64,000 bases of DNA, taken from positions 1-64,000 of the forward strand of contig NZ_VVIW01000011.1 of NCBI RefSeq assembly GCF_011682045.1, written 5' to 3'. The stretch's first letter is position 1; the number at the start of each line of letters is the position of its first letter. This document shows positions 57,875 to 64,000 of the stretch, piece after piece. The position numbers and the translations under genes were made by a program. This DNA comes from Massilia aquatica (lineage in GTDB: Bacteria > Pseudomonadota > Gammaproteobacteria > Burkholderiales > Burkholderiaceae_D). The notes below the pieces were generated by a model. That model was not told the origin of the DNA, made no database searches, and saw only the letters and a program-made list of their open reading frames with translations.

Positions 57875-58375
57875 ATGAATGACTATCGCGCCAACCGGGT
57901 CGCCGGTCACAGTTACTTTTTCACGGTGCGCCTGTCCGGGCGCGGCGGCACCCTGCTGACCGATCACATTGCCGCCTTCGGCGAAGCCATCCGCCAGGCG
58001 CGCGGCCGCAAACCTTTCCACGTCGATGCCTGGGTCGCGCTGCCCGACCACGCCCATGCCATCTGGACCTTGCCGCCGGGCGACCACGATTGCGCCACGC
58101 GCTGGCGCGCCGTCAAGATCGCGTTTTCCAAGTCGCTGGGCAAGTCGGGCGCGGGTGCGGGCCTGGACACGATCTGGGAACCGCACTACCAGCAGCATGC
58201 GGTCGGGGCCGGGGCCGACGACTACGCCGTCCTGGTCGATTACATCCACCACAATCCCCTGCGCCACGGCCTGTGCGCCGCGCCGCACGAATGGCAATGG
58301 TCCTCGCTGCACCGTTTCATCGCGGCCGGGATGGTGGCGCAATCAACGCCGCCTGTAAAGTCAAAGCGGCCGTAA
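57875..58375 (+). CDS. REP-associated tyrosine transposase (TnpA-REP, RAYT)
   Basis: 166 residues. The Y1 HUH signature is present: DHAHAIW with the histidine pair at 59/61 (HAH) and the catalytic Tyr123 in DYIHHNPLRHGL. The single-domain size and the final EWQWSSLHRF motif fit RAYTs, which mobilise small REP palindromes rather than classical insertion sequences. GGAAAG precedes the ATG at 57875. A short nonamer ACACTGGAA occurs both upstream (57864) and downstream (58430). A GC-rich palindrome-like segment lies at 58385-58422, which may be a REP-like target. Confidence 0.85.
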   Translation: MNDYRANRVAGHSYFFTVRLSGRGGTLLTDHIAAFGEAIRQARGRKPFHVDAWVALPDHAHAIWTLPPGDHDCATRWRAVKIAFSKSLGKSGAGAGLDTIWEPHYQQHAVGAGADDYAVLVDYIHHNPLRHGLCAAPHEWQWSSLHRFIAAGMVAQSTPPVKSKRP

Positions 58376-58523
58376 ACAAACAAAGCGCCTCCCGGTGGAT
58401 ACAGCAAGCGGAGGGGGCGCTTGCCGCACACACTGGAAGGCGCCGTGCCTGTTCCGGTCTGCAATTCTGTCAGGAGCGGTCCGGACTGCGCGCATGGCGC
58501 GTCAGCCCGGGCCCGGCCCATCC

Positions 58524-59081
58524 TTAGAAATTGTAACGAGCACCCACGGTGATGGCGTCTGCCTTGGCACCGAAGTCCTTGCTCTTGCCATAGCGCTCAT
58601 ATTCGAGCGTCAGGGCGACCTGTTTGTTGATGTTGTACTGGGCGCCAACGCCTGCATACACGCCGGTGTCGCTTTCCTTGTAGTTCAGGTTCGCCGAGGT
58701 GCTGTCGACCTTGCTGTAACCGACGCCCAGCTTGCCGTACACCGAGAACATCTCGTTCACAGGCATGGTGCCCTTGCCGGCGACGTAAGCGCGCTTGCCT
58801 TCGGTGCTGCCGGTGTAGTTGTTGTTGCCGATCTTGTAGTCGTATTCAGCCTTGCGCAGGTCGGTGTAACCGGCTTCCACGCCCCACATCGGGGTGATAT
58901 CGACGCCGCCGAAGACTTTCAGCGATGGCTTGTAACCGTCGCCGTCGAAGTCGCTGCCGCCGATTTTAAAATTGTGGTCGGACGATGCCACGCCCAGGCC
59001 GATGTACGGAGCAGGGCTTTGCGCCTGTGCGGCGGTCATTGCGGTGGCGCCGGCGATCAATGCAAAAATGAGCTTTTTCAT
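58524..59081 (-). CDS. Small outer membrane beta-barrel protein (porin/OmpA-like)
   Basis: 185 residues from the ATG at 59081, with AAAGGA upstream. Signal peptide (MKKLIFALIAGATAMTAAQA). The mature part is an eight-stranded barrel with YIGLGVASSDHNF and the terminal TVGARYNF. Loop residues are Gly/Asp/Lys-rich (GSDFDGDGYKP). Likely an OmpW/OmpA-like barrel; function unknown, perhaps adhesion or small-molecule passage. Confidence 0.85.
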   Translation of the reverse strand: MKKLIFALIAGATAMTAAQAQSPAPYIGLGVASSDHNFKIGGSDFDGDGYKPSLKVFGGVDITPMWGVEAGYTDLRKAEYDYKIGNNNYTGSTEGKRAYVAGKGTMPVNEMFSVYGKLGVGYSKVDSTSANLNYKESDTGVYAGVGAQYNINKQVALTLEYERYGKSKDFGAKADAITVGARYNF

Positions 59082-59284
59082 GCGGAATCCTTTGTTTGAA
59101 ACAGTCTGTTCCGCAATTCCCAATGAATTGCGAGGTAATCAAGATAGCACCAGCCAAAGCGCGCATGAAGGGTCATTCCGTAATACTTGTAAGCAAATGT
59201 AACGTAAAAAAGGGCGCTGCCGGGGAATAACTGACCAGATGTTCAGATATATGTATTTTTACGTTGTCGCACGTTAAGCGCAAA

Positions 59285-59878
59285 TTAAAAGATGTAGCGG
59301 AAAGTTAGGTTCACGCGCGGCCCGATGGCGCGCGTCGACTTGTTAATTCCATGCTGCCAATGCTTTTGAGTGTTTCCTGACATCACTATTAAAGTACCGT
59401 CATTTAAGCCTAGTTTAAGTGTCTGTTTTGTCCCTTTGTGGCGCAGGATGAAGGTGCGGGCGGCCCCGAAACTGAGCGATGCGATCACCGGCTGTTGGCC
59501 GAGCTCGGCTTCATCGTCGCTGTGCATGCCCATGCTGTCGCGCTCGTTGCGGTAGTAATTGAGCAGGACGCTGTTGAAACGATGCCCGCAGGCGGCCTCG
59601 ACCGCGTGCTTGAGTTCCAGCAGCAAAGGCGTGAACGGCAGCGGTTCGAGGCGCAGGCCGGAATAGGTGTAGGCGGCCTCGCCATGCCAGGCGGTCAGGC
59701 GCGGTTGCGGATGCGCCTTGCCCCACAGGGTGATCGACTCGGCGCGCCAGGCGGTCTCGGCGATCAGGCGCGCCAGCAGCTCGGCGTTGGACAGGCGCAA
59801 AGGCAGCCGGGGCAGCACCGACAAGCAGCCATCGGCGAGCGGAAAGGGCGTGAGCCGGGTTTCTTGAAACAGGTCCAT
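59285..59878 (-). CDS. AlkB-like 2-oxoglutarate/Fe(II) dioxygenase
   Basis: 197 residues from the ATG at 59878. The Fe ligands are His119 and Asp121 (MHSDDE) and His176 (HWQHGINK); 2-oxoglutarate is bound by Arg188 and Arg194 (RVNLTFR). The segment NSVLLNYYRNERDSMGMHSD is characteristic of the AlkB/ALKBH2-3 family that repairs alkylated bases. No Ada gene is adjacent. It is a lone copy on the strand opposite the next gene. Confidence 0.93.
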   Translation of the reverse strand: MDLFQETRLTPFPLADGCLSVLPRLPLRLSNAELLARLIAETAWRAESITLWGKAHPQPRLTAWHGEAAYTYSGLRLEPLPFTPLLLELKHAVEAACGHRFNSVLLNYYRNERDSMGMHSDDEAELGQQPVIASLSFGAARTFILRHKGTKQTLKLGLNDGTLIVMSGNTQKHWQHGINKSTRAIGPRVNLTFRYIF

Positions 59879-59936
59879 GGGAGGGCGGTATGGCGATATG
59901 ATGGCGGGAAGATACGAACGAGCGAGGTATTTTCGC

Positions 59937-60515
59937 ATGAAAAAACGCCACTTCCTGGGCGCTGCAATGAGTGCGGCGGCGCTGCCCGCCATCGCAGGTG
60001 CGGATGCCGGGCGCGCGCCCGGCCCCGCCCTGCTGACCCTGACCGGCGCGCTGGCGCGCAGCAACCGCGGCCCGTTCGACCCGGTGCGCGACCAGATGAT
60101 GCACAAGCAAAAGCTACGCTTCGAGAAAGCCTTCAGCATCGACTTCGGCGCCCTGCTGGCGCTGCCCGCAGTGAGCATCCGCCCGACCCTGGAATACGAC
60201 AGCCGGCCGCATACGCTGCGCGGGCCGCTGCTGCTCGATGTGGTGGCGCTCTCCGGCACGCGCCCGCGCGAGGACGGCAAACTGCTGCTGCGCGCGGTCG
60301 ATGGCTATGCGGTGGCGCTGCCGGTGGCGCAGGCGCGCGCGCAGCGCTTCATCGTCGCCACCCATCTGGACGGCAAACCGATGGCGCTGGGCGGACTGGG
60401 GCCGCTCTGGGCGGTGTACGACGCGGACCGGTTCGGGGACATGGCCGCCAGACCGGTGGCCGAACGCTTCGGCGCCTGCCCGTGGGCCCTGTATCACATC
60501 GAGGTGACAGGCTAG
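59937..60515 (+). CDS. Small exported protein with molybdopterin-oxidoreductase-like fold
   Basis: 192 residues from the ATG at 59937. The N terminus MKKRHFLGAAMSAAALPAIAGA resembles a Tat signal with KR in place of RR. The remainder shows the pattern of small SUOX-fold proteins (LRGPLLLDVVALSG, DGYAVALPVAQA, GLGPLWAVYDADRF, CPWALYHIEV). No cysteine stands at the place that ligates molybdenum in sulfite oxidase; the only Cys is near the end. It may bind cofactor weakly or not at all. Confidence 0.65.
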   Translation: MKKRHFLGAAMSAAALPAIAGADAGRAPGPALLTLTGALARSNRGPFDPVRDQMMHKQKLRFEKAFSIDFGALLALPAVSIRPTLEYDSRPHTLRGPLLLDVVALSGTRPREDGKLLLRAVDGYAVALPVAQARAQRFIVATHLDGKPMALGGLGPLWAVYDADRFGDMAARPVAERFGACPWALYHIEVTG

Positions 60516-60874
60516 GCGTAGGCTTCGGCCAGCGACATCACGCGCGGCGTGACGGTAATGCCGATGTTGCCGAACAAGGTATCGATGGCTTTCAGGTTTT
60601 CCTCGCACTCTTCGGTTTTCCAGCCTTTGAAGATGTCGGTGCCGTCCTTCTGGAAGTGCAGGTCGAGCACCTTGCCGCGGTCCTTGTGGGTATAGGCCTC
60701 GCTGTGGGTATTCTGGAAGCCCAGCTCGGCCAAGCCGGCCAGCAGGGAACTGGGCGGATTATCAGGGTCGGTGGCGAGGAATACGCCAAAAGTCTTGCCG
60801 GGCGGTTTAGCGGCAATGTCGACTTCATAAATGCCGGGCGCCTTTGTGACAGACGTACTTTTCAAAAATAGCAT
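60512..60874 (-). CDS. Hypothetical protein
   Basis: 120 residues from the ATG at 60874 (an ATG at 60907 adds 11). Cytoplasmic, mixed alpha/beta: GIYEVDIAAKPPGKTFGVFL, LAELGFQNTHSEAYTHKDRG, KVLDLHFQKDGTDIF, then WKTEECEENLKAIDTLFGN. I do not know its family. Its stop is four bases inside the convergent molybdopterin-like gene. The gap upstream contains the inverted-repeat cluster. Confidence 0.6.
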   Translation of the reverse strand: MLFLKSTSVTKAPGIYEVDIAAKPPGKTFGVFLATDPDNPPSSLLAGLAELGFQNTHSEAYTHKDRGKVLDLHFQKDGTDIFKGWKTEECEENLKAIDTLFGNIGITVTPRVMSLAEAYA

Positions 60875-61054
60875 GCTGGTCTCCCTGGTCGACGTAAGCA
60901 GCGGCATGGCGATCCCTGCCGTTTTGGCAAGTCTCCCGCAACATCACCGTAACGGTCTAGCTTATTGCGATTTTTTACGTTTGTCGATGCATGGTTGCAT
61001 CTTTTCGCATTAATGCATCAGCCGCGTTGCATAAGCGCGCCGATCGCGCTTTTA

Positions 61055-61155
61055 TTGCAAAACCGGCGGCCGGCGAACCGGGTACAGACCCCGGTTTTGC
61101 AAGTTTTACGGTGTTGCAAAACCGGGGTCTGTCCCCGGTTTTGCAAGTTTTACGG
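61055..61155. repeat. Alternating inverted-repeat cluster (four copies of a 12-bp unit)
   Basis: TTGCAAAACCGG occurs at 61055-61066 and 61114-61125, and its complement CCGGTTTTGCAA at 61091-61102 and 61135-61146, in alternating orientation. A 23-bp direct copy (CCCCGGTTTTGCAAGTTTTA plus CGG) is at 61089-61111 and 61133-61155. Two perfect, mutually exclusive hairpins result: 19 bp with an 11-base loop (61084-61102 with 61114-61132) and 14 bp with a 5-base loop (61114-61127 with 61133-61146). It follows the end of the minus-strand GNAT gene. Confidence 0.9.
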
Positions 61156-61656
61156 GGTGGCCGGCCGGATCCAGCCCATGAAAGCGTCGTCTTCGATGTC
61201 GCCGCGCGAATTCCTCACGCGCCCGCGCAGGCGGCCTTCTTCGACGAAGCCGAGCGAGGCGTACAGCGCGCGCGCCTTCACATTCGATTCGCGCGCGAAC
61301 AGCTCGACCCGCGTGATATGGGGCAGGTGCTCGCTCACCTCGGCCAGCAGGGCGCCGAACAGGGCGCGTCCCACGCCCTTGCCCTGGCATGCGGGCGCCA
61401 CGGCAATGGTGAGGTCGGTCAGCAAGTGCGACAGCGCGGCGATGCCGACACGCGAGGCGTGGATGTCGCCGCCGATCACGCCATCTTCTTCGTAGACGAA
61501 TTGGACGCCATCGGCCGCCGCTTTGCGCATGAAGGCGGTCACATAGTCGTCCGTGACTTCGTCCGGCGTGCGCGCAATGCCGTCCGGGACGCATGCCACC
61601 GCCTTGTACAGCGCCACCAGCTGCGCATGGTCCTTCGCTTCGGCTTTCCTGATCAT
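61150..61656 (-). CDS. GNAT N-acetyltransferase
   Basis: 168 residues from the ATG at 61656, which overlaps the DUF2520 stop by four bases (ATGA). GNAT features: LTIAVAPACQGKGVGRALFG (acetyl-CoA loop) and LYASLGFVEEGRLRGRVRNS (C-terminal strand). The substrate is not evident; the ending resembles RimI/RimJ-like or phosphinothricin-type enzymes. The frame runs far upstream inside the next gene, which is a shadow. Confidence 0.88.
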   Translation of the reverse strand: MIRKAEAKDHAQLVALYKAVACVPDGIARTPDEVTDDYVTAFMRKAAADGVQFVYEEDGVIGGDIHASRVGIAALSHLLTDLTIAVAPACQGKGVGRALFGALLAEVSEHLPHITRVELFARESNVKARALYASLGFVEEGRLRGRVRNSRGDIEDDAFMGWIRPATP

Positions 61657-62498
61657 GTTTTGTCCTTGCCATTGTGCTCCATCTTGCGCAGCGCAAGGTC
61701 GGCGGTCGCGGCCACCAGCGCCGCGTACAGCGCCCCGGTCGGCCCGTCCCACGCGGCCAGCGCCGCCTGCTGGCGCGCCACGGTATCCATGTCGCCGCGC
61801 GCAATCGGCCCGCTCAGCGCCGCCGCCGCGCCCAGGCGGAACACATTGGCCATGCTTTCCGACGCCAGCGGCTGCGCCAGCGCGCGCGCCACCGGCTCCG
61901 GCACGCCGGCCGCCTGGTAGGCGCGCAGGGCGGCGTCGAGCACCGTCACCAGGTAATTCGAGGCGAACACCGAGGCCGCGTGGTACACCGTTTTGGCCTG
62001 CGCGTCGATCGGCACCGGCTGCGCACCGATCGCTTCCAACGCGGGCGTGAGCACGGCCAGTGCCGCGCAATCGCCTTCGATCCCGCAAAACGTGCCGCCG
62101 AAGTGCCGCGCCACCTGCGCCGGATCGGCAAAGCTGCGGATCGGATGCACGCTCGCCGCCAGCGCCCCGGCCTGCGTGGCCGGCGCCAGTTCCGCCGCCG
62201 ATCTGGCGCCGCTGCAATGGAACACGATGGCGCCCTGTAAGGGCTGGCAGCGGGCCAGTTGCGCGCACACGGGGCCGATCTGGTCGTCGCCGACGGCCAG
62301 CATCCACACGTCGGCGCTGCGCATCCGGTCCATGGACGGCACTGCGCGCCCGGCCTTGACAAAGCCGACCGCGTCCTGCGCGCCCGCCTGCGAGCGGGTC
62401 AGCACGTCCTGCACCGCAAACGCGCCAGTGGCGGCGAACAGGCGGCCCAGCACGCGCCCCACATGGCCGGCGCCGATCAGGTTGAGCGTGCGCGCCAC
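61653..62498 (-). CDS. Rossmann-fold / DUF2520 protein (F420-like oxidoreductase family)
   Basis: 281 residues, GTG start directly after the DUF924 stop. N-terminal NAD(P)-binding motif LIGAGHVGRVLGRLF, then a second region with VFHCSGARSAAEL and HPIRSFADP, and the C-terminal DUF2520 helical domain (KTVYHAASVFASNYLVTVLD). These proteins resemble 6-phosphogluconate dehydrogenase-type dehydrogenases; their substrate is unknown. Part of a minus-strand operon. Confidence 0.87.
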   Translation of the reverse strand: MARTLNLIGAGHVGRVLGRLFAATGAFAVQDVLTRSQAGAQDAVGFVKAGRAVPSMDRMRSADVWMLAVGDDQIGPVCAQLARCQPLQGAIVFHCSGARSAAELAPATQAGALAASVHPIRSFADPAQVARHFGGTFCGIEGDCAALAVLTPALEAIGAQPVPIDAQAKTVYHAASVFASNYLVTVLDAALRAYQAAGVPEPVARALAQPLASESMANVFRLGAAAALSGPIARGDMDTVARQQAALAAWDGPTGALYAALVAATADLALRKMEHNGKDKT

Positions 62499-63077
62499 CT
62501 AGAAGCCCGACCCCGGCTGCTTGAGGAATTCGATTTCCTCAGGCGTCGACGCACGCCCCAGGATCGCGTTACGGTGCGGGAAGCGGCCGAAGCGCGCGAT
62601 TACGCCACGGTGGCGGTGCGCATAATCGAGCGCGCCTTCGAAGGCCTTGCCGTACTGCGCCAGCCCGGCAAACAGGTCCACCGCGCGCTCCTGCATGCGC
62701 GCATCCTCGGCATGCTCGAAGGGCATGTAGACGAACCAGCGCTCCAGCGGCGTCAAGGTCTTGTCGGCGCCGGTGTCGACCAGGCGCATGGCGGCGGCCA
62801 GCGCCAGCGCATCGCCCGAAAACGAGGCCGGCTGGCCACGCCAGGCGTTGCGCGTGAGCTGGTCGAGCAGCACGATGCGCGCCAGCGCCCCTTGGGGGCC
62901 TAGCTCGTCCCACTCGCGCAGGCCGCCGGCGACGGCGTGTTCGAGCAGGGGGCCGAAACGCCCGGCCACCTCGGCGTCGAAAGCGTCGCTCTTGCGAAAC
63001 CAGACCTCGCGCGCCTCGCCATGGCCTTCGGCGCCGGCGGGCAGGAACCAGAAATCGAGTATGTCTTGTGCCTTCAT
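62499..63077 (-). CDS. DUF924 family protein
   Basis: 192 residues. Opens DILDFWFLPAGAEG, has the family motifs IVLLDQLTRNAWRG and WFVYMPFEHAED, and ends RFPHRNAILGRASTPEEIEF. DUF924 proteins are cytosolic helical proteins of unknown function, related to TPR-like folds. Its TAG is followed at once by the GTG of the DUF2520 gene. 24 bases after the MgtC-type gene. Confidence 0.9.
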   Translation of the reverse strand: MKAQDILDFWFLPAGAEGHGEAREVWFRKSDAFDAEVAGRFGPLLEHAVAGGLREWDELGPQGALARIVLLDQLTRNAWRGQPASFSGDALALAAAMRLVDTGADKTLTPLERWFVYMPFEHAEDARMQERAVDLFAGLAQYGKAFEGALDYAHRHRGVIARFGRFPHRNAILGRASTPEEIEFLKQPGSGF

Positions 63078-63101
63078 GGCAGCTCCTTGGGTACGGCTTG
63101 A

Positions 63102-63848
63102 TTAATTACGGGCGTGGGAGATCTGAAAACTGTCGATGCCGTTGAACTGCGCCAGTTCGGCCGCCAGGTCCGACAGCGGCGCGCCGCTTTTTTTCGACAG
63201 TGCCAGCGCCACGAAACGCCATTCCTGCATATTGTTCTCGCTGCCGATGGTGAGCGAACCGCCGGCAATCGCGTAGCCGCGCGCCAGCGCGATGCGGCGC
63301 AGCGCATCTTCGCGCGGCACGAAGTCGTGCTTGAAGCGCATCATCACCGCCACCGCGTGGCGCGAGGGCAGCCAGGCTTCGAGCTTGGACAGGTAAATCA
63401 TGATCATCGCAGAAAAGAAGGCCAGCCCCATCGCGGCCAGGTAAAAGCCGACGCCGACCAGGATGCCGATCACCGACGAGGTCCAGATCGAGGCGGCCGT
63501 GGTCAGGCCGCTGATGTTGAACCCTTCGCGCATGATCACGCCCGCCCCCAGGAAGCCGATGCCCGTGACGATGCCCTGGATCACCCGGGTCGGATCGACC
63601 GCGGCCAGCAGGGAGGCGCCATGGCCGCCGAACCAGAAGCCCGGATAGCCGCCCACGATGGTCAGCGCGGCCGAGGCCATGCACACCAGGCCATAGGTGC
63701 GCATGCCGGCCGCGCGCCCGTGGTACGAACGCTCATAGCCGACCAAGAGCCCGAGCGCCAGGGCGCCCAGCAGATTGAGCAGGATCAGGCCATTGGTGGC
63801 AATTTCGGGTTTCGACCAGTAGGCCGCAATCAGCTCCGCGAACGACAT
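63102..63848 (-). CDS. MgtC/SapB family membrane protein
   Basis: 248 residues with five N-terminal membrane helices containing the MgtC motifs LLVGYERSYHGRAAGMRTYG and GIVTGIGFLGAGVIMREG. A C-terminal cytoplasmic ACT-like domain follows from about 150. AAGGAAA precedes the ATG at 63848. MgtC proteins modulate Mg2+ homeostasis and F1F0 ATPase; the exact role here is unknown. Lies 35 bases downstream of a partial gene. Confidence 0.93.
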   Translation of the reverse strand: MSFAELIAAYWSKPEIATNGLILLNLLGALALGLLVGYERSYHGRAAGMRTYGLVCMASAALTIVGGYPGFWFGGHGASLLAAVDPTRVIQGIVTGIGFLGAGVIMREGFNISGLTTAASIWTSSVIGILVGVGFYLAAMGLAFFSAMIMIYLSKLEAWLPSRHAVAVMMRFKHDFVPREDALRRIALARGYAIAGGSLTIGSENNMQEWRFVALALSKKSGAPLSDLAAELAQFNGIDSFQISHARN

Positions 63849-63883
63849 GCGCTTTCCTTCAGGGTGACACTCAGGGAACTTGG

Positions 63884-64000
63884 CTAGGAAGCGGGCTTCT
63901 TCTTCACCAGCTGCTTCTCGAAGGCGACATCGAGCTTGCTGACGCGGCGCGCCACCTGCGGCCCGAGCTTGTTGACAAAGGCGACGAATTGGTCGAGGTC
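63884..64000 (-). CDS. C-terminal end of an unidentified protein (cut by window edge)
   Basis: The last 38 codons and TAG of a gene read off the right edge (DLDQFVAFVNKLGPQVARRV, then KLDVAFEKQLVKKKPAS). The lysine-rich tail is typical of a cytoplasmic protein end. It is 35 bases upstream of the MgtC-type gene and may share its operon. I cannot name it. Confidence 0.55.
   Translation of the reverse strand, partial: DLDQFVAFVNKLGPQVARRVSKLDVAFEKQLVKKKPAS

Noticed and set aside
60986-61001. GATGCA-TGGT-TGCATC dyad upstream of the 120-residue gene
   Set aside because: Only six base pairs with no known operator match; likely chance.

Overview
The window reads as a high-GC chromosomal segment from a betaproteobacterium, most likely Oxalobacteraceae (Massilia/Telluria/Duganella type). 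This is inferred from family content and codon bias: minCDE, hemA-prfA-prmC, phaA/phaB with a phasin-like gene, a PA3286-type KAS III, PEP-CTERM proteins, a Fur-controlled siderophore receptor cassette with DUF3649/PepSY/DUF3325, and a MetR/MetE pair. No database search was possible, so the taxonomic call is an inference.

Layout. 1-7748 looks accessory: a cut-off gene end, a secreted PL6-type polysaccharide lyase, a small unknown gene, and a tight operon of two different large P-loop GTPases plus a coiled-coil protein with a C-terminal membrane anchor. A tRNA-Arg(CCG) follows on the minus strand with its 3' end facing this block, the usual geometry of an island integrated at a tRNA. 8245-15308 holds a membrane-anchored diheme cytochrome c, an M13 metallopeptidase downstream of a TonB receptor, and a CtpA protease. 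15298-19738 is the iron cassette with a clear Fur box. 19877-29448 carries fatty-acid functions (KAS III, FadH), small unknown genes, prolyl aminopeptidase, a GNAT-DUF1993 fusion overlapping an SMC/ABC-like ATPase gene, and phaB; phaA and a phasin-like gene follow. 31311-34660 is metR/metE with a MetR box between them.

Between metE and minC lies a decayed RHS fragment. 35666-37511 is minCDE. 38311-48172 is largely housekeeping: an orphan response regulator, hemA, prfA, dsbB, prmC, a DUF885 protein, gshA, a histone-deacetylase-like amidohydrolase and an ElaA-type acetyltransferase. 48147-57789 holds a HAF-repeat PEP-CTERM protein, a lipoprotein FKBP, Kup, RarD, a two-component system, a second PEP-CTERM protein and EttA. 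57875-64000 has a single-gene REP-type transposase, a small porin, an AlkB-like dioxygenase, a small exported protein, and a minus-strand operon (unknown, MgtC/SapB, DUF924, DUF2520, GNAT) that ends at an unusual alternating inverted repeat.

The strongest candidate for an undescribed system is the dual-GTPase operon at 2681-7658: two unlike GTPases with complementary motif defects, one with an Ala/Gly-rich hydrophobic segment near its C terminus, and a tail-anchored coiled-coil partner, all translationally coupled and next to a tRNA. This resembles bacterial dynamin-like pairs in outline, but the family assignment is not settled from sequence alone.
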